Below are positions 19,069 through 29,380 of a stretch of DNA of 64,000 nt, in pieces. Under the pieces are notes generated by a model. That model was not told the DNA's origin. It did no database searches and worked only from the letters and a program-made list of their open reading frames with translations. The stretch comes from Thiemannella venezuelensis (lineage in GTDB: Bacteria > Actinomycetota > Actinomycetes > Streptosporangiales > Streptosporangiaceae): NCBI RefSeq assembly GCF_014203605.1, contig NZ_JACHJJ010000015.1, positions 124,001-188,000 on the forward strand, given 5' to 3'. A program made the translations under genes and the position numbers. Within the stretch, counting starts at the first letter, position 1, and the number at the start of each line of letters is the position of its first letter.

Positions 19069-21153
19069 GTGGACGAAGAGCTGATGCTGCGGGAAGAGGC
19101 CGAGGAGCGGCTGCGCGCGCTCGCCGGCGAGCACGCCCGGCTGCGCGACGACCAGTGGTCGGCGATCAAGGCGCTGGTCATGGACCGGCGCCGGGTCCTC
19201 GTCGTGCAACGCACCGGGTGGGGGAAGTCGGCGGTCTACTTCATCGCCACCGCGCTCCTGCGCGAGCTGGGCGAGGGGCCGACCGTCATCGTCTCGCCGC
19301 TGCTCGCCCTGATGCGCAACCAGATCGCCGCCGCCGAGCGGGCCGGCATCCACGCGGTCACCGTCAACTCGGCCAACCCCGAGGAGTGGGAGCAGATCTA
19401 CGGGCAGGTCGCCGACGGCCTGGTCGACGTGCTGCTGGTCAGCCCCGAGCGGCTCAACAACCCCGACTTCCGCGACCAGGTCCTGCCCGCGCTGGCCGAG
19501 AGCGCGGGCCTGGTCGTGGTGGACGAGGCGCACTGCATCTCCGACTGGGGCCACGACTTCCGCCCCGACTACCGGCGGCTGCGCACGCTGTTCGAGGACC
19601 TCCCGGAGGGCGTGCCGGTCCTGGCCGCCACCGCGACCGCCAACGCCCGCGTCACCCGCGACGTCGCCGAGCAACTCGGCGAGGAGACGCTCGTCCTGCG
19701 CGGGGCCCTGGAGCGCGAGAGCCTCCACCTGAGCGTGGTACGGCTGCGCGGCGCCGAACAACGCCTGGCCTGGCTCGCCCAGACCCTGCACGAGCTGCCC
19801 GGCTCCGGAATCGTCTACACCCTCACCGTGGCCGCCGCCCAGGAGATCGCCGCCTACCTGCGCGAGCAGGAGCACGAGGTGGCCGCCTACTCCGGCCAGA
19901 CCGAGCAGGCCGAGCGGCTGGCCGCCGAGCAGGCCCTGCTCGACAACAAGATCAAGGCGCTGGTCGCCACCTCCGCGCTGGGCATGGGCTTCGACAAGCC
20001 CGACCTCGGCTTCGTCGTGCACGTCGGCGCCCCGCAGTCGCCGGTCGCCTACTACCAGCAGGTCGGCCGGGCCGGGCGCGGGGTGGAACGGGCCGAGGTG
20101 ATCCTGCTGCCCGGCGCCGAGGACCGCGAGATCTGGGCCTACTTCGCCTCGCTGGCCTTCCCGCCCGAGCCGGTCGTCCGCACCGTGCTGGCCGCGCTCA
20201 CCGAGGGCGGGGTGATGTCCACCGCGGCCCTGGAGAACCGCGTCGACCTCAGCCGCACCCGTCTGGAGACCATGCTCAAGGTCCTCGACGTGGACGGCGC
20301 GGTCCGCCGGGTCAGGGGCGGGTGGGAGGCCACCGGCGAGGAGTGGGCCTACGACGCCGACCGCTACGCCCGGGTCGCCGCCGAGCGGGAGGCCGAGCAG
20401 AAGGCCATGCTCGACTACCTCGACACCCCCGGCTGCCGCGAGGAGTTCCTCCGCCGCCGTCTGGACGACGACTCCGCCGCGCCCTGCGGGCGCTGCGACA
20501 ACTGCACCGGCGTGCACCGCTCGCCCGAGGTCGGGGCGGAGGCCGTGCAGCGCGCGGCCGCGAGCCTGCAGCGGCCGGGTGTGGAGATCGAGCCGCGGCG
20601 GCAGTGGCCGACCGGGCTGAGCGACCTCAAGGGCCGGATCAAGCCCGAGCTGGGCGCCGAGTCCGGCCGGGCGCTGGGCCGCCTCACCGACATCGGCTGG
20701 GGCAACCGCCTGCGCGGCCTGCTCGCCGAGGGCGCCCCCGACGGGCCGGTCCCCGACGACGTGTTCGCCGCCGTGGTCGCGGTGCTGTCGTCGTGGGAGT
20801 GGGCCGAGCGCCCGGTCGCCGTGGTCGCGGCGCCCTCGGCCACCCGGCCGCAGCTCGTCCGGAGCCTGGCCGAGCGGCTGGCCCAGATCGGCCGTCTGTC
20901 CTACCTGGGTGATCTGGGCTACCGTGCGGGACCGCCCGGCCGGCAGTTCAACAGCGCCCAGCGGGTCCAGGCCGTCCGGGCCACCCTCGCGCTGCCGTCG
21001 GCCCTGGGCCCGGCGGTCGCCGCGGCGGGCGGCCCGGTCCTGCTCGTCGACGACCGGGTCGACACCGGCTGGACGATGACCCTGGGCGCCGCCATGCTCC
21101 GCCACGCCGGGGCGCCCGCCGTGCTCCCCCTGGCCCTGGCGGTGACGAGCTGA
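19069..21153 (+). CDS. RecQ-family ATP-dependent DNA helicase with phosphoribosyltransferase-like C-terminus
   Basis: 694 residues from the GTG at 19069. Motif I is RTGWGKSAVYF (about 47), motif II DEAHCISDWGHDFRPDYRRL, motif III ATATA, and motif VI QQVGRAGRG. C-REEFLRRRLDDDSAAPC-GRCDNC is the RecQ zinc module (about 455-482). The HRDC and winged-helix parts are replaced by a longer C-terminus ending in VLLVDDRVDTGWTMTLGA, the PRPP-binding loop of ComF-type phosphoribosyltransferases (about 648-694). The helicase should unwind forked or recombination intermediates; the role of the tail is unknown. It starts 49 bp after the dioxygenase gene. Confidence 0.92.
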   Translation: MDEELMLREEAEERLRALAGEHARLRDDQWSAIKALVMDRRRVLVVQRTGWGKSAVYFIATALLRELGEGPTVIVSPLLALMRNQIAAAERAGIHAVTVNSANPEEWEQIYGQVADGLVDVLLVSPERLNNPDFRDQVLPALAESAGLVVVDEAHCISDWGHDFRPDYRRLRTLFEDLPEGVPVLAATATANARVTRDVAEQLGEETLVLRGALERESLHLSVVRLRGAEQRLAWLAQTLHELPGSGIVYTLTVAAAQEIAAYLREQEHEVAAYSGQTEQAERLAAEQALLDNKIKALVATSALGMGFDKPDLGFVVHVGAPQSPVAYYQQVGRAGRGVERAEVILLPGAEDREIWAYFASLAFPPEPVVRTVLAALTEGGVMSTAALENRVDLSRTRLETMLKVLDVDGAVRRVRGGWEATGEEWAYDADRYARVAAEREAEQKAMLDYLDTPGCREEFLRRRLDDDSAAPCGRCDNCTGVHRSPEVGAEAVQRAAASLQRPGVEIEPRRQWPTGLSDLKGRIKPELGAESGRALGRLTDIGWGNRLRGLLAEGAPDGPVPDDVFAAVVAVLSSWEWAERPVAVVAAPSATRPQLVRSLAERLAQIGRLSYLGDLGYRAGPPGRQFNSAQRVQAVRATLALPSALGPAVAAAGGPVLLVDDRVDTGWTMTLGAAMLRHAGAPAVLPLALAVTS

Positions 21154-21208
21154 CCACCCCCAGGCCGAGCCGCTGATAGGAGCGTGACCGGCGGGGTAGG
21201 CGGGCGGT

Positions 21209-21352
21209 ATGAGCGACACCGAACGTGACGACAGCTGGGTGCCGGACCCCGATGCCCCCGCCGACCAGCGGATGGAGGACACCGTCGGCAGCGCGGGCTC
21301 GCCGCTGGAGACGTCCTACCCGGACGCTTCTATGCAGATTCAATCTACATAG
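21209..21352 (+). CDS. short ORF, possibly a truncated gene
   Basis: 47 codons giving an acidic N-terminus (MSDTERDDSWVPDPDAPADQ) that ends abruptly in SMQIQST at a sudden A+T-rich stretch. It resembles the disordered acidic N-termini of small actinobacterial stress proteins, but no family can be assigned. The composition changes at about 21330, suggesting that the 3' end was replaced. Confidence 0.35.
   Translation: MSDTERDDSWVPDPDAPADQRMEDTVGSAGSPLETSYPDASMQIQST
21331..21351. repeat. 21-bp near-perfect palindrome at a gene junction
   Basis: TATGCAGATT-C-AATCTACATA is symmetrical with one mismatch and A+T-rich in a very G+C-rich background. It ends exactly before the broken ATPase fragment. 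It could be that gene's operator or a mobile-element end. Confidence 0.5.
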
Positions 21353-21465
21353 ATGGGAATCGAAATGGCGCGTGGTTTCGTCGGACGTGAGAGCGAACTC
21401 GATCTCCTGCGCAAGCGGTTGGACCGGGTCGCCGCGTCGGGGGCGGGGAGGCCGCCGGCGCCGGT
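21353..21465 (+). pseudogene. 5' fragment of an AAA/STAND-type ATPase gene
   Basis: The reading frame gives MARGFVGRESELDLLRKRLD followed by RVAASGAG, the typical N-terminus of archaeal-type (DUF234-like) or STAND ATPases just before their Walker A motif. It then loses similarity at about 21450 and runs into the tetR stop region. Nothing resembling the nucleotide-binding domain follows, so about nine tenths of the gene is missing. This is a deletion scar. Confidence 0.55.
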
Positions 21466-21468
21466 CCG

Positions 21469-22080
21469 TCAGCTACGGGTCTGCGCGTGCTCGTCCTTCC
21501 CCGGAGCCAGCCAGCTCGCGGTCAGCTCGCGCAGGCCCTCGCACCAGCGGGTGCGTTCCTGCCCGGCGGCGACCGCGTCGGCCGCGGCGTGCAGCGCCGC
21601 GAACAGCAGCTCGGCCGCGACGTCCGGGTCCACCGGTCGCAGCGCGCCTTCCTCGGCGCCGCGGCGGATGATGCGGGCGAGCAGCGTGGTGGCCGAGCGC
21701 TTGTCGTCGACGGGGCTCAGGGCTGCGGAGGAGTGGAAGACCGCCTGGTGGAGCTTGCCGCAGTCGACCGTGAAGCTGACGAAGCGGTCGATCTCCGCCT
21801 CCAGGACCGCCCACCAGTCCTGGGGGGTTCCGGCGCTCAGCCGGTCCCGCAGTGGGGCGCCGTAGTCGTCCATCAGCCGGTCGCGCACCGCGGCCAGCAT
21901 GTCCTCCCAGGATGGGAAGTAGACGTAGAACGTGCCCTTGGCCGTACCCGCCGCGGCCGTGACCGCCGCGGCGCGGTTGACGGGTTCGCCGTGCTCCCGC
22001 AGCACGCGGATCGCGGCGTCGATCAACTCGGTGCGCCGCTCGTCCGGCGAGAGCCTGCGGCGGGTACGGGGTTCGCTCAC
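21469..22080 (-). CDS. TetR family transcriptional regulator
   Basis: 203 residues from the GTG at 22080. The N-terminal DNA-binding domain reads RRTELIDAAIRVLREHGEP...AAAVTAAAGTAKGTFYVYFPSWEDML, a standard TetR helix-turn-helix. The C-terminal helical domain carries a likely ligand pocket. It starts 11 nt after the VOC gene and is probably co-transcribed with it, although TAATCT 8 nt upstream of the GTG could give its own leaderless transcript. The twin-operator palindrome ahead of the VOC gene is its obvious target. Confidence 0.92.
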   Translation of the reverse strand: MSEPRTRRRLSPDERRTELIDAAIRVLREHGEPVNRAAAVTAAAGTAKGTFYVYFPSWEDMLAAVRDRLMDDYGAPLRDRLSAGTPQDWWAVLEAEIDRFVSFTVDCGKLHQAVFHSSAALSPVDDKRSATTLLARIIRRGAEEGALRPVDPDVAAELLFAALHAAADAVAAGQERTRWCEGLRELTASWLAPGKDEHAQTRS

Positions 22081-22091
22081 ATCGGCCGAGA

Positions 22092-22517
22092 TTAGAGCAT
22101 CGCCTGCTTCACCCCCTCCGGAAGGCCGTAGATCTGGAACACGTAGCCGTCGGGGTCCCGGACGAACGCCGAGGGGATGCCGGGCGGGATCGTCTCACGG
22201 TTGACCAGCTCGGCGCCGGCGTCGAGCACCTGCTCCAGGGCAGTGTCGAACCGCCCGATGTCGGCGACCTCGAAGCCGAAGTGGTCGATGCCGCCGATCT
22301 TCCCGACCCGCTCCCGGTCGGCCTCGAACTCGACGGGAACGGACTCCTCGCTCACCGTGAACATGTCCCCGCCTCCCGGCGTGACCATGATGATCATCTT
22401 GCCGTCGAACTTGTCGACCACCCGGCGCATCTCCAGCGCCTGGCCATAGAAAGCCGCGGCCCGCTCGGCGTCGCTCACCCGCAGGTGAAGGTGGCGCACT
22501 CCGGAGAACATGGACAT
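22092..22517 (-). CDS. VOC family (glyoxalase/dioxygenase-like) protein
   Basis: 141 residues from the ATG at 22517, with AAGGA upstream. VRHLHLRVSDAERAAAFYGQ, GGIDHFGFEV and AFVRDPDGYVFQIYGLPEG are the two VOC halves; His and Glu/Asp in these stretches could bind a metal. The substrate is unknown. With the downstream TetR gene it forms a two-gene operon that is probably induced by the substrate. Confidence 0.88.
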   Translation of the reverse strand: MSMFSGVRHLHLRVSDAERAAAFYGQALEMRRVVDKFDGKMIIMVTPGGGDMFTVSEESVPVEFEADRERVGKIGGIDHFGFEVADIGRFDTALEQVLDAGAELVNRETIPPGIPSAFVRDPDGYVFQIYGLPEGVKQAML

Positions 22518-22547
22518 GTGAAGATCCTTTCCTTGTGTGGACCGGCC

Positions 22548-22590
22548 ACTAATGACCTCAGGTCAATAATATTGACCTGAGGTCATTAGT
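22548..22590. promoter_or_regulatory. 43-bp perfect palindrome (two nested operators) before VOC-tetR
   Basis: Two 20-bp arms (22548-22567 and 22571-22590) are exact reverse complements around AAT. Each arm itself contains the dyad TGACCT-N-AGGTCA, so the region holds two copies of one operator in mirror orientation. It ends 31 bp before the VOC start codon, as expected for autoregulation by the TetR protein. Confidence 0.7.
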
Positions 22591-22730
22591 CAATGAGGAG
22601 TCCTGCCCCGAACGGGATGGGGTTCCGGCGCGATCACCCGTCGCACATGCCGAGGGCGGAGCATCCGGCCACCGGTACGAGCCGGAACGTCACCGGGCTC
22701 GCGGAGGCGCGGACCGCAGAACGGCCACAG

Positions 22731-22758
22731 GCGCGGACGGCGTGCTCGCCGTCCGCGC
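22731..22758 (-). terminator. terminator after the PfkB kinase gene
   Basis: A perfect 12-bp stem (22731-22742 with 22747-22758) and a 4-nt loop lie 29 nt beyond the kinase stop. Confidence 0.7.
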
Positions 22759-22787
22759 AGAACCAGGCAGTGACCTGCCGGAGGGTG

Positions 22788-23681
22788 TCAGAGGCGGGGG
22801 CGGGCGCCGAGGTGGGCGATGGCCTTGGCGGCCAGGCGGTTGCCGGCGGCCAGCGACTCGGCCGGGGGCTTGCCCTCCAGCCAGGCCGGAAGGAAGCCCG
22901 CGGTGAAGGCGTCACCGGCGCCGGTGCCGTCGACCACGCGCTCCACCGGCTCGGCCGGGGCCTTGACCGGCTCGCTGCGGCTGTTGGTGTACCACAGCGC
23001 GCCCTCGTCGTTGAGCTTGATCACGACCTGCGGGAACCAGGCGGTGAGCACCTTGGCGGCGGCGGCGGGGTCGTCTCGGCCGGTCAGGACCTTGGCCTGG
23101 TCGGCGTTGGCGAACAGCAGCTTGGCGTTCTGGGTCCACTCCAGGAACGGCTCGGCGCCGGTGCGCTCCAGCGGGGCCGAGGAGGAGCAGTCGACCGAGA
23201 TGGACATCCCCGCCCGGCGGGCCGTCTCCAGGGCGGCGAGACCGGCCTCGCGGGAGCCCTCGTTGATCAGGGTGTAACCCGAGACGTGCAGGTGGCCGCC
23301 CTGGGAGAACAGGTCGCGGGGCAGGTCCTCGGGCGACAGCGCCGCGTTGGCGCCGGGGTCGGAGAGCATGGTGCGCTCACCCTTGTGGGTGACGAGCACG
23401 ACGCAGGTGCCGGTGGGACGCTCGGGGTCCATGACGAGACGGGCGTCAACGCCGTAGCCCATGAGCTCCATGTCGCGGTTGCGGCCGGTGATGTCGGCGC
23501 CCCGGCGGCCGATGAAGGCCACCTCCGCGCCCTCCACGGCGAGCCAGGAGGCGATGTTGGCCCCCGACCCGCCGCCGTGCATGGTGACGACGGCCGGTGT
23601 GTCGCTGGCCCTGGCCAGCGGGTAGCGAGCCCGCGCGACCGCGTCGGTCATGAGATCGCCCACCACGACCACCCGCGTCAT
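22788..23681 (-). CDS. PfkB/ribokinase family carbohydrate kinase
   Basis: 297 residues. The N-terminal VVVVGDLMTDAV, GGGSGANIASWLAVEGAEVAFIG (ribokinase signature 1) and C-terminal VVDGTGAGDAFTAGFL (signature 2, with anion-hole GAGD and the catalytic Asp) are all intact. It should phosphorylate a sugar or nucleoside hydroxyl with ATP; pseudouridine, ribose or a related ring is likely from the sequence type, but no partner gene (psuG, transporter) is adjacent to decide. The ATG at 23681 follows AAGGTGG. It is divergent from the acetyltransferase gene. Confidence 0.92.
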   Translation of the reverse strand: MTRVVVVGDLMTDAVARARYPLARASDTPAVVTMHGGGSGANIASWLAVEGAEVAFIGRRGADITGRNRDMELMGYGVDARLVMDPERPTGTCVVLVTHKGERTMLSDPGANAALSPEDLPRDLFSQGGHLHVSGYTLINEGSREAGLAALETARRAGMSISVDCSSSAPLERTGAEPFLEWTQNAKLLFANADQAKVLTGRDDPAAAAKVLTAWFPQVVIKLNDEGALWYTNSRSEPVKAPAEPVERVVDGTGAGDAFTAGFLPAWLEGKPPAESLAAGNRLAAKAIAHLGARPRL

Positions 23682-23845
23682 GATGCCACCACCTTGCTGC
23701 CTTCGATGCCGACGTGCTTATGGAGCCGCCAAAAACCTAACAGTTTCCGGCCAGGCTAGGGGGCCCGGATCCGAGACCGGGGCATAGTCGATGCACAAGC
23801 GTTGTGTGAACCCATCCGGTTGGTCCCGCATGTGGGATTCACGTC

Positions 23846-23858
23846 TACTCTCGGGACT
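23846..23858 (+). promoter_or_regulatory. leaderless promoter of the PatA-type gene
   Basis: TACTCT (23846-23851) ends 7 nt before the GTG at 23859. This supports that GTG as the start over earlier in-frame codons. A CACAA-GCG-TTGTG dyad lies upstream at 23794-23806. Confidence 0.5.
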
Positions 23859-26516
<2,658 letters not shown>

Positions 26517-26540
26517 CGGTCCGCCCGGCGGCGCCGGCGG

Positions 26541-26563
26541 TCCGCCCGGCCCCTCCGGGCGGA
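26541..26563 (+). terminator. terminator after the PatA-type gene
   Basis: TCCGCCCGG (26541-26549) pairs with CCGGGCGGA (26555-26563) around a 5-nt loop, 25 nt past the stop. Confidence 0.6.
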
Positions 26564-26629
26564 TCAGCCGACGGCGGACCTCGCGGCGCCATGGTGAAAC
26601 AGGCCCCCCGGACAGGGCAGGATGGACCC

Positions 26630-27220
26630 ATGAGGGAAACCCGACTCTCGGCCGCCGGCCTGCGCGACGCGATCGACCGCAGTGGCTACTACCCCGACCT
26701 GGTCGCCGACGCGGTCGAATCCGCCCTGGGCAAGGAGCAGGTGGGCGCCTACGTGGTGCACCACGAGGCCACCTTCGACCCGGCCATGGAGGTGCGCAGG
26801 CACGTCACCGTGCTGGTGCTCTCGCCCACCCGGCTGCTGGTCTGCCACACCGACGAGCACCCGGCGGTGGAGGGGGTCTCGGCCTCGCACGCCTCCACGA
26901 CCACCGAGGCCGTGCGGTTGAGCCGGATCCAGTCCGTGGCGGTCACCCGGGTCGTCCCCGACCCCGCCTCCTACGTGCCGGGCGTGCCGCCCACGGAGGT
27001 CACGCTCACCATCGGCTGGGGCGCGATCTCCCACGTCGACCTGGAGCCCGCCACCTGCGGCGACGAGAACTGCGACGCCGACCACGGATACACCGGCGCC
27101 ATCACGGCCGACGACCTCTCCCTGCGGGTGAGCGAGGCGGCCGACGGACCCGAGGCCGTCTCCCACGTGCTGGCCTTCGCCAAGGCACTGTCGGAGGCCA
27201 CCGCCCGCGCCGCCTCATGA
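26630..27220 (+). CDS. DUF5998 family protein
   Basis: 196 residues. It begins LRDAIDRSGYYPDLVADAVESALG and contains YVVHHEATFDPAMEVRRHVTVLVL and GWGAISHVDLEPATCGDENCDADHG, the pattern of a conserved actinobacterial family of unknown function (DUF5998). Two Cys and two His in CGDENCDADH may bind zinc. It is cytoplasmic. A CAGGAT -10 6 nt before the ATG suggests a leaderless message. It lies just upstream of a phosphodiesterase gene and may be co-transcribed with it (64-bp gap). Confidence 0.85.
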   Translation: MRETRLSAAGLRDAIDRSGYYPDLVADAVESALGKEQVGAYVVHHEATFDPAMEVRRHVTVLVLSPTRLLVCHTDEHPAVEGVSASHASTTTEAVRLSRIQSVAVTRVVPDPASYVPGVPPTEVTLTIGWGAISHVDLEPATCGDENCDADHGYTGAITADDLSLRVSEAADGPEAVSHVLAFAKALSEATARAAS

Positions 27221-27284
27221 CCGAGCTTGTCGAGGTCGTCAATAGACACAGCAGCTTGGTCAGGCGGCCGACGAAGGAGGGCGC

Positions 27285-28400
27285 ATGACCCCCCTCGTCC
27301 CGGCGTACGGCGAGGCCTCGCTCGCCGACCTGTCCGCCTCGCTCCTGGCCGTGCTGGGGATGGACTCCCCCAACCCGCTCGGGCTCGCCCCCGTCGAGCG
27401 GGTCCTGCTCTTCCTGGTCGACGGCCTCGGCGCGGAACTGCTGCGCGCCCATCCGGAGCGGGCCCCGTTCCTGTCCTCCCGGCTCGGCCGGACGCTCACC
27501 GCGGGCTTCCCCGCCACCACCGCGACCAGCCTGGGCACGCTCGGCACCGCGCTCACCCCGGGCGAGCACGGCATGCTGGGCTACCAGGTCGCCGCGCCCG
27601 GCACCGGCCACCTGTTCAACTGCCTGCGCTGGACCACCCCCGGAGAGCCGATCGAGCCCGAGGACTGGCAGCCCGCCCCGACCGTCTTCGAGCGGGCGGC
27701 GGCGGCCGGGATCGCCGTCGGCTACGTCGGCCCCGCCTACTTCGAGGGCACCGGGTTCAACCAGGCCGTCTACCGGGGCGTGCGGTTCGTCGGCGCCGAC
27801 GAGGTCGACGACCGGATCGAGGGGGTCCGCCGAGCCCTCGCCGAGCCCCGCGCCCACGTGACGGTCTACTACGGCGACCTCGACTCCGCCGGGCACCAGA
27901 GCGGTTGGGGCGGCCCGGCCTGGCTCGACCAGCTCGCCCGGGTGGACCGGATGGCCGAGCGGCTGGCCGGCGTCCTCCCGCCCGGCTCGGCGATGTACGT
28001 CACCGCCGACCACGGCATGATCAACGCTGCCGAACGCGTCGACGCCGACGCCGTCCCCGAGCTGCGCGAAGGCGTCGCGCTGCTCGGCGGCGAGGCCAGG
28101 GCCCGGCACGTCTACGCCGCGCCCGGGGCCGCCGGGGCCGTGCTGGAGACCTGGCGCGGCCTGCTGGACGGGAAGGCGTGGGCGGTCTCCCGCGAGGAGG
28201 CCGTCGACTCCGGCTGGTTCGGGCCGCGGGTGCGCGATACGTGGCTGCCGAGGATCGGCGACGTGGTCGCCGTGCCGTACACCGACGCCGTCATCATCGC
28301 TTCGGAGGCCGAGCCGAAGGAATCGTCGTTCGTCGGCTACCACGGCTCGCTGACCCCCGCCGAGCAGTACGTCCCCCTGCTGGAGGTGAGCACCCGCTGA
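27285..28400 (+). CDS. alkaline phosphatase superfamily (nucleotide pyrophosphatase/phosphodiesterase) protein
   Basis: 371 residues from the ATG at 27285, after AAGGAGGG. The metal ligands of the NPP fold are in place: Asp in FLVDGLGAELL, nucleophile Thr in PATTATSLGTLG, Asp/His in YYGDLDSAGHQSG, TADHGM, and the final His in GYHGSLTPAE. The family hydrolyses phosphodiester or phosphonate bonds; no signal peptide is present, so it acts in the cytoplasm. It follows DUF5998, an arrangement often seen in actinomycetes. Confidence 0.9.
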   Translation: MTPLVPAYGEASLADLSASLLAVLGMDSPNPLGLAPVERVLLFLVDGLGAELLRAHPERAPFLSSRLGRTLTAGFPATTATSLGTLGTALTPGEHGMLGYQVAAPGTGHLFNCLRWTTPGEPIEPEDWQPAPTVFERAAAAGIAVGYVGPAYFEGTGFNQAVYRGVRFVGADEVDDRIEGVRRALAEPRAHVTVYYGDLDSAGHQSGWGGPAWLDQLARVDRMAERLAGVLPPGSAMYVTADHGMINAAERVDADAVPELREGVALLGGEARARHVYAAPGAAGAVLETWRGLLDGKAWAVSREEAVDSGWFGPRVRDTWLPRIGDVVAVPYTDAVIIASEAEPKESSFVGYHGSLTPAEQYVPLLEVSTR

Positions 28401-28567
28401 CCCCGTCCCCGCCTCCGCTCCCGCGCGGTGGGCGGCGGCGCGGCGTCCGAGGGCCGGGCCGGATGATCGGCGGCGGCTTCTACGATGGGGGCGCCGGGGG
28501 CCGAGCACCCGGTCCGTCCTGCCCGTCATGGAGACCGCCCGGGGCGGTCACACGCTGAGGAGTCACG

Positions 28568-29380
28568 ATGAGCCCGCTGATCACGCCCGCAGACCTGGCC
28601 GGACTGGACGGGGCGGCCATCCTCGACGTGCGCTGGAAGCTCGGCGGGCCGCCCGGGATCGAGGAGTACCGCCAGGGGCACATCCCGGGCTCGGTCTTCT
28701 GCGACCTGAACGCCGACCTCGCCGCCCCGGCGGGCCCCGGGGGCCGTCACCCGCTGCCGGAGGCCGGGGACTTCCAGGCCGCGATGCGCCGTCTGGGCGT
28801 CTCGGGCTCCCGGCCGGTGGTCGTCTACGACGGAGCCGACTCCACGGCGTCCGCCCGGGCCTGGTGGACGCTGCGCTACTTCGGCCACCCCGACGTCCGG
28901 GTCCTCGACGGGGGCCTGCGCGCCTGGACCGGCGAGGGCCGCCCCGTCACGGCGGACGCGCCGCAGCCGCCGCCCGGTGACTTCACCGCGCGCCCGGGAG
29001 GCATGCCCGTGCTCGACGCCGACGGAGCAGCGGCGCTGGCCGCCGACGGGGTCCTGCTGGACGCGCGCGCCGCGGAGCGCTACCGGGGCGAGGCCGAGCC
29101 GATCGACCCCGTCGCCGGGCACGTGCCCGGCGCGGTCAGCGCCCCCACCGGGGAGAACGTCGACCCCGCCGGCCGGTTCCACCTGCCGGAGTTCCTGCGC
29201 GAGCGGTTCAACACCCTCGGGGCGGTGCCGGGCCTGGAGGTCGGGGCCTACTGCGGTTCCGGGGTGACCGCCGCCCACCAGGTGCTGGCCCTGGAGGTGG
29301 CGGGCATCCCCGCCGCCCTCTACGTGGGGTCGTGGTCCAACTGGGTGGCCGACCCCTCCCGGCCGGTCGCCACCGGCTGA
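28568..29380 (+). CDS. thiosulfate/3-mercaptopyruvate sulfurtransferase (tandem rhodanese)
   Basis: 270 residues with two rhodanese domains. The N-terminal one is inactive (Asp in VVVYDGADST where the catalytic loop would have Cys); the C-terminal one has the persulfide Cys in AYCGSGVTAAH. YRQGHIPGSVFCDLNADL and VAGHVPGAVSAPT are the CH2A-type motifs. It transfers sulfane sulfur to thiol acceptors or cyanide, like SseA of mycobacteria. GAGGAG lies 7 nt ahead of the ATG. Its last 61 bp overlap the end of the CHAT gene on the opposite strand. Confidence 0.93.
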   Translation: MSPLITPADLAGLDGAAILDVRWKLGGPPGIEEYRQGHIPGSVFCDLNADLAAPAGPGGRHPLPEAGDFQAAMRRLGVSGSRPVVVYDGADSTASARAWWTLRYFGHPDVRVLDGGLRAWTGEGRPVTADAPQPPPGDFTARPGGMPVLDADGAAALAADGVLLDARAAERYRGEAEPIDPVAGHVPGAVSAPTGENVDPAGRFHLPEFLRERFNTLGAVPGLEVGAYCGSGVTAAHQVLALEVAGIPAALYVGSWSNWVADPSRPVATG

